DNA from: Nitrososphaerota archaeon
GTDB taxonomy: Archaea > Thermoproteota > Bathyarchaeia > Bathyarchaeales > Bathycorpusculaceae
Reading direction: 5' to 3'
NCBI GenBank assembly: GCA_031282985.1
Contig: JAITCR010000202.1
Coordinates: 1-18,771 of the forward strand
DNA: 18,771 nt
The notes under the pieces were generated by a model. That model ran no database searches. It saw only the letters and a list, made by a program, of their open reading frames with translations, and had not been told where the DNA came from. Made by a program: the position numbers and the translations under genes. This document shows, piece by piece, positions 1 to 7,285 of the stretch. Positions within the stretch are counted from its first letter, which is position 1, and each line of letters begins with the position of its first letter.

Positions 1-26
1 CTAATACCTTGGTGACTAAAAAATGC

Positions 27-149
27 GGAATTTAGGATGTTGCAAAAAACCATTAATTACGCGTTTTTTTGCAATTAGAACTTAAATTATAGAATTTAAA
101 AAAATTGCCAATGATGTAGTGCTCAACATCCCCGGGAATTTAGGATGTT
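27..149. repeat. Short direct and inverted repeat cluster downstream of hemD
   Basis: The 251 bases before the hemD stop carry no supportable gene. A 15-base direct repeat (GGAATTTAGGATGTT) occurs at 27-41 and 135-149. The heptamer GGATGTT in these copies also occurs inverted at 125-131, so GGATGTTG (35-42) and CAACATCC (124-131) form an 8-base inverted pair, and 125-131 with 143-149 could form a hairpin. Between the direct repeats lies a nested palindrome: GCAATT (71-76) with AATTGC (103-108), enclosing TTAAATT (82-88) and AATTTAA (93-99) around a 4-base loop. This could be a small mobile-element remnant, a protein-binding site or a transcription end region for the hem operon. The sequence alone does not decide. 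Confidence 0.5.
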
Positions 150-251
150 AATTGAGAGTTAAGTTTTTGTGTTTACATTACGTCTTTCTGTTGAGTTAAT
201 GTTCCTCTGTCTGTATTTATGGTGTTGAAAAATGATTTGTGTAATTATGAG

Positions 252-1079
252 TTATGTTCTGGTCCAGTGCTCGGCGAGGGCGATTAGGGCTTCTTCAAAT
301 AGGTAGTTTTTTGGTATTACATCAACTTTTATGTTGAGTTCTTCTAGGGCTTGTGCGGTGGTTGAGCCAATGGCTACGGTGGTTATTTTTTCTAGGAATA
401 GTTTTTGTAGTTGTTCTATTGGTGTTTTTTCTGTGAGCATTTTGAAAATGTTTTTTGCGCTAAGTCCACTGCCGAAGAGTACGGCGTCGATTTGTCCGTT
501 TGTTAGATCTTTGTGGAATTTGTTTTTCAGGTCTTCGTCTATTGGTAGACATGACTCGTAGACATGAATTTCTTGTACGTTTGCTCCCATGGCGGTAAGT
601 TGATTTTTTAATGTTGGGGCGGCACTTGTTGTTCTTGGAATTCTGATGACTTTTCCTTTTACGTCTTTGACTTTTAAAACTTCTAGAAGACCTTCTGAGC
701 TGTATTTTTCAGGAACTAAATCCACTCGCACATTGTATGCTTGGAGTTCTTGGGCTGTTCGTGGCCCTACCCCTATAACAAATGATTGTGCAAGTCCACG
801 GCGTAGTGCGTCAGTTTGGTTTATGCTTTGGGCAACTTCAAAGAGGTTTTTTACTCCGTTGGTGCTCATTAAAATTACATAGTCTACAGTGCCTGTTTGT
901 AGTTCAGCTATAAAATGTGTTACTTGTTGGGGGTTGTTTAGGGGTTTTATTTCTATAGCTGGCATATAGTATGGTATGCCGCATTTAGCTTGAATGAGTT
1001 TTCCCGCTTCCTCGGCTTGACCTGCAGGGCGTGTTAAGGCAATAACTTTGCCTTTTAAGAGAGGGGTTGTTTGAACCAT
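252..1079 (-). CDS. hemD: Uroporphyrinogen-III synthase
   Basis: Cyclises and inverts ring D of hydroxymethylbilane to give uroporphyrinogen III, the common precursor of cobalamin, sirohaem and haem; cytosolic. The 275-residue product has the usual family length and the weakly conserved HemD landmarks in order: a first Rossmann-like half starting KVIALTRPAGQ, the VILMSTNGVKNLF stretch (typical TSxNGV), VIGVGPRTAQEL, then VLFGSGLSAKNIF and the C-terminal TVAIGSTTAQAL motif. HemD families diverge strongly, so context matters: it is the last gene of the minus-strand operon, its ATG overlaps the 3' end of cobA by 25 bases, and hemB, hemL and hemC lie just upstream. Translational coupling to cobA is likely. 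Downstream there is only a weak T-tract on the minus strand (about 234-230). Confidence 0.93.
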   Translation of the reverse strand: MVQTTPLLKGKVIALTRPAGQAEEAGKLIQAKCGIPYYMPAIEIKPLNNPQQVTHFIAELQTGTVDYVILMSTNGVKNLFEVAQSINQTDALRRGLAQSFVIGVGPRTAQELQAYNVRVDLVPEKYSSEGLLEVLKVKDVKGKVIRIPRTTSAAPTLKNQLTAMGANVQEIHVYESCLPIDEDLKNKFHKDLTNGQIDAVLFGSGLSAKNIFKMLTEKTPIEQLQKLFLEKITTVAIGSTTAQALEELNIKVDVIPKNYLFEEALIALAEHWTRT

Positions 1080-1813
1080 GCTAATTTTCTTCCTAATTCT
1101 GCTACTTCTCCTATGAGGATAACTGAAGGAGGCTTCAAATTATTCTCTTTAGATTTATCAATAATTGTCCCTAACGTTGCAATTACTGTGCGTTGCTGTG
1201 GAAGGGTTCCTGATTCAACTATAGCAACAGGCCGATTTAGGCTAATTCCGCCCTTTAACAGGTTGTCTACAATGCCTTCTAATGATTCTACGCCCATTAA
1301 AATAACCATGGTGTCAACAGCGTTGGCAATTTTTATCCAGTCAACAGATTTTTCTGCGTCACCTGCACGATGACCCGTAATTATGGCAACTGAAGCAGCG
1401 TATTCTCTATGAGTTAAAGGTATGCCCGCATACATTGGTGCTGCCACACTACTGCTAATACCTGGAATAACCTCAAATGATATGCCTTCTGATACTAAAG
1501 CTTCAATTTCCTCGCCCCCTCTACCAAAAATAAACGGGTCACCCCCCTTCAAACGCACAACAACACTCGCCTTTTTTGCTTTTTGAACAATTAAACCAGT
1601 AATTTGATCCTGAGGCACCTCATGCAAACCCGTACGCTTACCAACAAAAATCCTCTCAGCCCCAATAGGCGCCATATTTAACACTTCCTCGCTAACACCC
1701 AATCTGTCATAGATAAGAACATCTGCAGCCTTAATGGTCTCTACTGCTTTCACAGTTAACAATTTAGGGTCACCTGGACCCGCACCGACAAGATAAACTT
1801 TACCATACACCAT
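1055..1813 (-). CDS. cobA: Uroporphyrinogen-III C-methyltransferase (SUMT)
   Basis: Transfers two methyl groups from S-adenosylmethionine to C2 and C7 of uroporphyrinogen III to make precorrin-2, the branch into corrinoids and sirohaem. Visible signatures are the N-terminal KVYLVGAGPGDPKLLT, the RLKGGDPFIFGRGGEE loop, VIPGISSS, and GIPLTHREYA; all are hallmarks of the CobA/CysG-C class. It lacks the CysG N-terminal dehydrogenase half, which is a separate gene here (5013-5666). The reading frame is open from 1849, but homology begins at the ATG at 1813 (MVYGKVYLVGAG), which also limits overlap with hemC to 14 bases, so 1813 is preferred. It is embedded between hemC and hemD and is paralogous to cbiE, cbiL, cbiF and cbiH in the divergent operon. 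Confidence 0.95.
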   Translation of the reverse strand: MVYGKVYLVGAGPGDPKLLTVKAVETIKAADVLIYDRLGVSEEVLNMAPIGAERIFVGKRTGLHEVPQDQITGLIVQKAKKASVVVRLKGGDPFIFGRGGEEIEALVSEGISFEVIPGISSSVAAPMYAGIPLTHREYAASVAIITGHRAGDAEKSVDWIKIANAVDTMVILMGVESLEGIVDNLLKGGISLNRPVAIVESGTLPQQRTVIATLGTIIDKSKENNLKPPSVILIGEVAELGRKLAWFKQPLS

Positions 1814-2732
1814 ACTTTTCACGCCACTCTCTTTCAATATCTTCTGCACCCTGCACTATTAGCTCTTCGCCCACCTTATAGCCTAATTTTTCAGCTTGAG
1901 AAAGAGCACCTTTAGCAGAGGCACAAATCTTTTTTCGCTCATTAAGCGAATAAATTGAACCATAAACCGTCAAAGTATCATCTACTACTCGCCCAACAGC
2001 ACCAATGGGTACACGACAACCACCTGCAAGCTTTAAAACTAAACTACGCTCAGCAGTAATCTCCGCACGAGTAACCCTATCCTCTACAGACTGCAAAATC
2101 TCCATCAAACCCGTGTTGCCCTCTTTAACCACTATAGCAATTGCTCCTTGTCCCGCTGCAGATGGAAACTGATCCAACGATAAGCGTTGAGTCATTTGAA
2201 TTGTTATATTCATCCGTTCAAGCCCAGCTTCTGCAATTACAACACCTGCTAATTCACCCTTTTCCACTTTACCAATTCTTGTATCTACATTTCCCCGTAT
2301 CGGTTCAACCTCTAAATCAGGACGAACATATTTAATCTCAGCTAAACGCCTCAAACTACCCGTGCCAACAATAGCTCCTTTAGGCAAATCTTCAAGTTTA
2401 ACACCCTTAGAAATAAAAACATCACAAGGGGAGTCACGTTTAGGAACCGCCGCAAGAACTGTACCTGTCTGCTGCTTCACAATAGGCACATCTTTTAAGC
2501 TATGAATTGCAAAATCAATCTCGCCAGAAGCAACTTCTTGATCAATTTCCCTCTCAAAAATACCTTTAGCATCAATACTAAAAAGCGGTTTACCATGCTC
2601 CCTATCACCTTCAGTCTTAATTACCTTAAGCTTAAAGTCCACCTCAGGATGTTTCTGCCGAATTTGCCCAAGCGTACGACTCGTCTGCGCTAAAGCAAGC
2701 TTACTACCCCTTGTACCTACAACATAAATCAT
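1800..2732 (-). CDS. hemC: Porphobilinogen deaminase (hydroxymethylbilane synthase)
   Basis: Polymerises four porphobilinogen units into hydroxymethylbilane using a covalently bound dipyrromethane cofactor. The 310-residue product shows the N-terminal VVGTRGSKLALAQT, the catalytic Asp in HSLKDVP (Asp81), VGTGSLRR, PIRGNVDTR, and the cofactor-binding cysteine in KLAGGCRVPIG (Cys239). These are all required features, so the enzyme should be active. Its ATG overlaps the hemL stop codon as ATGA, an arrangement typical of translational coupling. The downstream neighbours cobA and hemD use its product, directly or one step later. Confidence 0.97.
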   Translation of the reverse strand: MIYVVGTRGSKLALAQTSRTLGQIRQKHPEVDFKLKVIKTEGDREHGKPLFSIDAKGIFEREIDQEVASGEIDFAIHSLKDVPIVKQQTGTVLAAVPKRDSPCDVFISKGVKLEDLPKGAIVGTGSLRRLAEIKYVRPDLEVEPIRGNVDTRIGKVEKGELAGVVIAEAGLERMNITIQMTQRLSLDQFPSAAGQGAIAIVVKEGNTGLMEILQSVEDRVTRAEITAERSLVLKLAGGCRVPIGAVGRVVDDTLTVYGSIYSLNERKKICASAKGALSQAEKLGYKVGEELIVQGAEDIEREWREKYGVW

Positions 2733-4033
2733 ACAAACCTCTCCCTTGACACTACCGCTAAAGCCTTATCAAAAGATTCAATAGTGCATTTTATATCCTC
2801 AGATAAATGCGCTGTCGAAGTAAAGCATGACTCAAATTGCGACGGAGGAATAAACACCCCTTGCTTAAGCAACTCATGGAAATAAGCATTGAACATTTTC
2901 ACGTTCGACAACTTCGCGCCAGCATAATCAACAACTGCCTTATCAGTGAAGAAAACCTGATACAACGAGGCTATATTGTATACCTGTACAGACAACTTGT
3001 AATTCTTAGATAAATCCAACAACGCCCCACTGAGTTCACGCGCAGCTTTTTCCAACTGCGGATAAATCTCGTTTTTCCTCTGCTCCAAAATATTAAGCAC
3101 TGCATAACCTGCAACTGCAGAAACAGGATTACCACTAAAAGTCCCCGCCTGATAAACCCCACCAATAGGCGAAACATGCCTCATAATCTCCACTTTACCC
3201 CCAAAAGCCGCTACCGGAAAGCCTCCTCCAAGTACCTTACCAAGAGTTACCATGTCAGGTTTAACATTAAAGTATTCTTGAGCACCACCCAACGCAAGAC
3301 GAAAACCTGTTATAATCTCATCAAAAATAAGCACAACACCATATTGACGGGTTAATTTACGCAGGATAGCTAAGTAATCAGATTTTGGTAATATTAAACC
3401 GACATTTGCAAGAACAGGCTCAACAATTACTGCCGCTACATCATTACCTTCACGTTTCAACACTTCTTCTACCGCTACAACGTCATTGTAGGGTAAAACA
3501 ATCGTGTTTTTCGTTGTATCTTCTGGAATGCCAAGTGAATTTGGTGTACCAAATGTTACAGCGCCTGAACCCGCTTTAACAAGCACATTATCATGTGAAC
3601 CATGAAAACAGCCTTCAAATTTAATAATTTTCTTGCGACCAGTATATCCTCTTGCTGCTCGTATGGCATGCATTGTAGCTTCGGTTCCTGTGTTAACAAG
3701 CCGCATCATTTCCATACATGGTGATACTTTCTGAATTAACTCTGCAAATTTTACTTCCTGCTCAGTTGGGGCACCGTAAAGTGTGCCTTTTGTAAATTGC
3801 ACTTTGACTTTTTCCATGACTTCTGGGTAAGCATGACCAAATAATATGGCTCCGTAAGCATTACAGTAGTCAATGTAGACTTTGCCGTCAACATCAAACA
3901 GTTTAGAACCCTCAGCGCGTTCCACAAAAAAAGGATATGGGTCAAATGCGCGAACAGGACTATTTACGCCTCCGGGTAAAATTTTTTTCGCCCTCTCAAA
4001 GAGTATTTGAGAGCTAATTCTGTTTTTTTCCAA
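2729..4033 (-). CDS. hemL: Glutamate-1-semialdehyde 2,1-aminomutase
   Basis: PLP-dependent enzyme that converts glutamate-1-semialdehyde, the product of HemA, to 5-aminolevulinate in the C5 pathway. The 434-residue length is normal. Diagnostic features are GGVNSPVRAF near residues 21-30, which separates HemL from other class III aminotransferases, the NTGTEATMHAIRAARG phosphate-binding region, FDEIITGFR, and the PLP lysine in TLGKVLGGGFP (Lys266). The start is a TTG at 4033, one base after the hemB stop; no other start before the conserved N-terminus fits. The gene overlaps hemC by four bases. Its partner hemA sits on the other strand at the head of the cbi operon. Confidence 0.97.
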   Translation of the reverse strand: MEKNRISSQILFERAKKILPGGVNSPVRAFDPYPFFVERAEGSKLFDVDGKVYIDYCNAYGAILFGHAYPEVMEKVKVQFTKGTLYGAPTEQEVKFAELIQKVSPCMEMMRLVNTGTEATMHAIRAARGYTGRKKIIKFEGCFHGSHDNVLVKAGSGAVTFGTPNSLGIPEDTTKNTIVLPYNDVVAVEEVLKREGNDVAAVIVEPVLANVGLILPKSDYLAILRKLTRQYGVVLIFDEIITGFRLALGGAQEYFNVKPDMVTLGKVLGGGFPVAAFGGKVEIMRHVSPIGGVYQAGTFSGNPVSAVAGYAVLNILEQRKNEIYPQLEKAARELSGALLDLSKNYKLSVQVYNIASLYQVFFTDKAVVDYAGAKLSNVKMFNAYFHELLKQGVFIPPSQFESCFTSTAHLSEDIKCTIESFDKALAVVSRERFV

Positions 4034-4034
4034 G

Positions 4035-5012
4035 TTACTTCAACCAGTTTTTTACATCTTTAGCATGATACGTGATAATCAAGTCAGCACCTGCACGTTT
4101 AATACCTGTCAAAATTTCCTGCACAACACTTTTTTCATCAATCCAACCATTTAAAGCAGCTGCTTTAACCATTGAATACTCGCCGCTTACATTGTAAGCA
4201 ACTATAGGCACATCAAAACTGGCTTTTGCAAGACTTATAATGTCCAAGTATGCCAATGCAGGCTTGACCATTATCATGTCAGCACCCTCATTTATGTCAA
4301 GTTCAATTTCACGTAACGCTTCATGAACACTACCCTGGCTCATCTGGTAGCTTCTTCTGTTACCAAACTTTGGTGTGGACTCTGCCGCTTCACGAAATGG
4401 CCCATAAAATGCTGAAGCATATTTAGCAGAGTAAGCTAAAATTGGTGTCTGTTCAAAACCTGCTTCATCCAAAAATTCGCGTATTGCAAAAATTTGTCCA
4501 TCCATCATTGCTGAAGGAGCAACTATATCAACACCTGACTCAACTTGACTAACAGCTGTTTTACCTAACAATTCCAGAGTCTCATCATTTTGAACTTCCC
4601 CCTCTTTGTTAATTACACCACAATGGCCATGATTTGTATACTCACATAAACAGACATCACCAATTATGACAAGTTTCTCTTTAAACTCATCTTTAAGCTT
4701 CCTTGCAGCTTTCTGTACAACACCATTTTTCGTGTAAGCCCCTGAACCTGTTTCATTTTTTTCTGCAGGAATACCAAATAAAAGCACACTTTTCACGCCC
4801 TGCTCAAGCGCAGCCTTTCCTTCACCTATAACCTGATCAAGTGGATAACGGAAATAACCCTGCATCGTTACAATGGGAACAGGCTCTGTTATGGTTTCAT
4901 CAACAAAAATAGGATAAATTAAACTGCTTGGTTGAATTTGAACCTGACTTAACATTGCTCGCAATGATTCAGTTCTGCGAAGTCTTCTCATACGTACAGT
5001 TGGAAAACTCAT
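4035..5012 (-). CDS. hemB: Delta-aminolevulinic acid dehydratase (porphobilinogen synthase)
   Basis: Condenses two 5-aminolevulinate molecules into porphobilinogen. The 325-residue product carries both Schiff-base lysines, in LAYSAKYASAFYGPFR (Lys197) and MVKPAL (Lys250). It also has the cysteine-rich zinc site DVCLCEYTNHGHCG (Cys121, Cys123, Cys131), so it is predicted to be a zinc-dependent form rather than the magnesium-dependent type with aspartates at these sites. The ATG abuts the stop codon of the upstream precorrin-2 dehydrogenase with no gap, and hemL follows after one base, so it is clearly inside a single transcription unit. Confidence 0.97.
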   Translation of the reverse strand: MSFPTVRMRRLRRTESLRAMLSQVQIQPSSLIYPIFVDETITEPVPIVTMQGYFRYPLDQVIGEGKAALEQGVKSVLLFGIPAEKNETGSGAYTKNGVVQKAARKLKDEFKEKLVIIGDVCLCEYTNHGHCGVINKEGEVQNDETLELLGKTAVSQVESGVDIVAPSAMMDGQIFAIREFLDEAGFEQTPILAYSAKYASAFYGPFREAAESTPKFGNRRSYQMSQGSVHEALREIELDINEGADMIMVKPALAYLDIISLAKASFDVPIVAYNVSGEYSMVKAAALNGWIDEKSVVQEILTGIKRAGADLIITYHAKDVKNWLK

Positions 5013-5666
5013 TTACTTAACCTCTTTATTTTGTACAAATTTGAGGGCTAACTCTTTAGCCACACAAATGTTACCTTCCCTTAATGCTTGTTTAATGTCA
5101 ACGTTATTAAGTATCTCATTTAAAAACCTACTACGCAACCGCTGATCAGATATGCTACTCTTAAGCAACTCACGCAAATACGCCTGCAACTCAATTCCTA
5201 ACAAATCCTCCAACGTAACAAACTCTTCAATTCTCTGCCGCAGCTCCCTAGCCATCGCCGGACTCTTACCACCTGTAGACACCGCAATTCTAACATCCCC
5301 AACACGTGCAACAGCTGGAAAAATAAAATCACTCAAAGAAGGATCAGTCACACAATATACTATACAACCCGCATCTTTTGCTGCCTTCACAAGTTGACTA
5401 TTTAACTCTGAATTATCTGTAACCGCTAATAATATGTCTGGTCTGGGGTTTAACTGGTCAATAAACTTTTTCACATCAACAATTTGAGTCTGTTTTAATA
5501 GTATTTTTCCTTGTTCTGCAATAGTTTTTATGCCTCCAGAAAATTCACTGCTAAAAACAGTTATTTCTGCAGTACTGTCCATAAAATTTTGAATTTTACG
5601 ATACCCCTCAAGCCCTCCACCTATGGCAACAACCGTTTTTCCATCTACTTTAAAATCTATAAACAA
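5013..5666 (-). CDS. sirC: Precorrin-2 dehydrogenase (SirC / Met8 / CysG N-terminal type)
   Basis: NAD-dependent oxidation of precorrin-2 to sirohydrochlorin, the substrate for cobalt insertion in the anaerobic corrinoid route. The N-terminal Rossmann motif VVAIGGGLEGYRK (about residues 11-23) is followed by LLAVTDNSELN, carrying the conserved Asp, then TDPSLSDFIFPAV and IAVSTGGKSPAMAREL, the usual order in the Met8/CysG-N family. At 217 residues it is a stand-alone dehydrogenase with no fused methyltransferase. Whether it also chelates metal, as yeast Met8p does, cannot be told; a dedicated CbiX domain in the divergent operon makes this unnecessary. The start overlaps the 3' end of the amidotransferase gene by 10 bases. 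Confidence 0.9.
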   Translation of the reverse strand: MFIDFKVDGKTVVAIGGGLEGYRKIQNFMDSTAEITVFSSEFSGGIKTIAEQGKILLKQTQIVDVKKFIDQLNPRPDILLAVTDNSELNSQLVKAAKDAGCIVYCVTDPSLSDFIFPAVARVGDVRIAVSTGGKSPAMARELRQRIEEFVTLEDLLGIELQAYLRELLKSSISDQRLRSRFLNEILNNVDIKQALREGNICVAKELALKFVQNKEVK

Positions 5667-7222
5667 TCCGCTTCTGCCCTCTTAGGGATGCTTCCGGGAT
5701 AATTAATTAAAAGTTTTTTGAATTTCTCAACAAACGCTACATAATCTATCATGTTTTGATTGGGTGTTTTTGCCAGTTTAACAAGCTGCTCAAGATTTAT
5801 GTAACGTTCAGCAGCATCTATAGCCTGCATTCCAAACTCTTCATAACATATCTCTATTTCTGGAATCATCCCACGTTTTTCAATCTTCATACTAGGCACA
5901 ACACCTATGAGTTGAACACCCACATTTTCAAGTGCCTGCTTTATAACTTGATTATCTTCTTCAGTGAGATAACTTGTACTCATTTTATTAAGAATCACAC
6001 CTGTCGGGTTAACCCCTAACATTTTTAACATGTTAACATAATTTAAAACATTAACTAAACCGCCTTCAATGCCTTCTTTATCACAGGTAACAACCACAAC
6101 AATAGATACTCCCAAAGAAGCTGCTACCTCTAAAGTTGAAGCTGGACGAGTTATTTTACTATTTAACAATCCTGTAAAGGCACTCATAGCACCTTCAACA
6201 AACAGAAAATCATGCACCCCACAAGCCTGTTCAATAGCTTCCTTAACTGGAGTCCAACCACTTTCACTAATTTTAATCGAAGAATAACTCTTAATCGGCT
6301 CCTTAACTAAGTAAAGCGCCGGTACAGAATCACGTATATCCCCACCAAGCTTAATCAACCCCACATTATACCCCCTCTTCTTCAACGCACCCGCCATACC
6401 TGTAACAAGAAACGTCTTACCAGAACCACTACCTAATGCAGTAACCAACACCATCACAGGCGTCTTTTTAGCTACAACTGCTGGGCGAACGTTAGTGTTA
6501 ATCCCTATCTCCCCTTTTATATCTGAAACCAATTTAGCGTTAACTTTTCGAATTTCCTGCAATTCCAATTGATTAACATCAAGCGCCTTCATTATACCCT
6601 CTACAATTATAGGATTCTGATCAAGTAATGCATGCACAAAGACACCTACAACATTACCCTCTCTATTAGCAACACCAGAAACCAAATCCTGAGGCGCTCT
6701 ACGATAATTCGCATGCTGAATATGAGAAACAAGCACCTCCTTAGCATTATTACCCTGCAAAGTTACCTTACCATACGTATGACAATGAAAACCCGAAACT
6801 TCCCCTCCAACAACATCACTAATGAAACTTTTGTCAACAATTTGAGCATTAATCTGATCAGTACAAACAAGCGGCTGCACCTCAGCATCAATTAAACCTA
6901 AACCTTCCCTCACAATTGGAACAGTAGACAACCGCCCAACATCAGTCCGACTTGCAAACACCTGAAAACCCGAACAAATACCCAAAAGAAACTTTCCCGA
7001 CTCAGCCATCTTTAATATTTCACGTGAAACAACAGGGTTAACACTTTGAGACTCAACCAAACTGCCGCCTGGAATAATCATCATGTCTAAAACATCACTA
7101 GCGGGTTTTCCATCTACAAGCCCATCTTTACATACCAAATCAGTTGGCAAATTTCCGAAATCTTCAAAGCACGGTAAAGCGCCGGGAAGATACGCTAAAC
7201 CTATTCTTCGTCGAATTGGCAC
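5657..7222 (-). CDS. CobQ/CbiA-like glutamine amidotransferase with reversed domain order
   Basis: Predicted ATP- and glutamine-dependent amidase acting on a tetrapyrrole carboxylate. Residues ~1-215 are a CobQ-type class I glutaminase: IIPGG, nucleophile elbow LLGICSGFQVF (Cys83), REGLGLIDAE, VSGFHCHTYG, and the C-terminal His in GVFVHALL (His197). After a linker, residues ~255-500 are a BioD/CbiA-type ATPase: P-loop ALGSGSGKT (262-270), GGDIRD (293-298), and FVEGAMSAFTG (341-351). CbiA, CbiP and CfbB have the ATPase first and the glutaminase last, so this is the opposite order. The GTG start at 7222 is supported by GGAGAG at 7234-7229, six bases upstream. It is the first gene of the hem operon. 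Substrate is unresolved: cobyrinic acid a,c-diamide synthase, cobyric acid synthase or another corrinoid amidation are all possible. Confidence 0.8.
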   Translation of the reverse strand: MPIRRRIGLAYLPGALPCFEDFGNLPTDLVCKDGLVDGKPASDVLDMMIIPGGSLVESQSVNPVVSREILKMAESGKFLLGICSGFQVFASRTDVGRLSTVPIVREGLGLIDAEVQPLVCTDQINAQIVDKSFISDVVGGEVSGFHCHTYGKVTLQGNNAKEVLVSHIQHANYRRAPQDLVSGVANREGNVVGVFVHALLDQNPIIVEGIMKALDVNQLELQEIRKVNAKLVSDIKGEIGINTNVRPAVVAKKTPVMVLVTALGSGSGKTFLVTGMAGALKKRGYNVGLIKLGGDIRDSVPALYLVKEPIKSYSSIKISESGWTPVKEAIEQACGVHDFLFVEGAMSAFTGLLNSKITRPASTLEVAASLGVSIVVVVTCDKEGIEGGLVNVLNYVNMLKMLGVNPTGVILNKMSTSYLTEEDNQVIKQALENVGVQLIGVVPSMKIEKRGMIPEIEICYEEFGMQAIDAAERYINLEQLVKLAKTPNQNMIDYVAFVEKFKKLLINYPGSIPKRAEADCL

Positions 7223-7228
7223 AAAAAG

Positions 7229-7234
7229 CTCTCC
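7229..7234 (-). promoter_or_regulatory. Ribosome binding site of the amidotransferase gene
   Basis: GGAGAG on the minus strand, six bases before the GTG at 7222. It fixes the non-ATG start. The predicted transcription start from the shared TATA-like element would place this site almost at the 5' end of the message. Confidence 0.6.
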
Positions 7235-7253
7235 AGCGTTAATTTACGGAAGG

Positions 7254-7266
7254 CTTATATTTAAAG
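7254..7266. promoter_or_regulatory. TATA-like element shared by the divergent hem and hemA-cbi operons
   Basis: The AT-rich box CTTATATTTAAAG lies in the 63-base gap between the two divergent operons and reads as a TATA-like element on both strands (CTTTAAATATAAG on minus). Its centre is near 7260. About 26 bases to the right is the ATG at 7286, giving a leaderless hemA transcript; about 26 bases to the left is position ~7234, the edge of the minus-strand ribosome binding site. The spacing matches archaeal TATA-to-start distance in both directions. No second AT box is seen in the gap. The assignment is inferred from spacing and composition only. Confidence 0.5.
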
Positions 7267-7285
7267 TCGCATGGTTTATCCATCC

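Noticed and set aside
2729..4033. Alternative class III aminotransferase (BioA/ArgD type)
   Set aside because: The GGVNSPVRAF signature and hem operon context identify glutamate-1-semialdehyde aminomutase.
7223..7285. Cobalamin riboswitch upstream of the cbi operon
   Set aside because: The gap is only 63 bases and hemA appears leaderless; there is no room for a B12 riboswitch, and this class is not expected in archaea.
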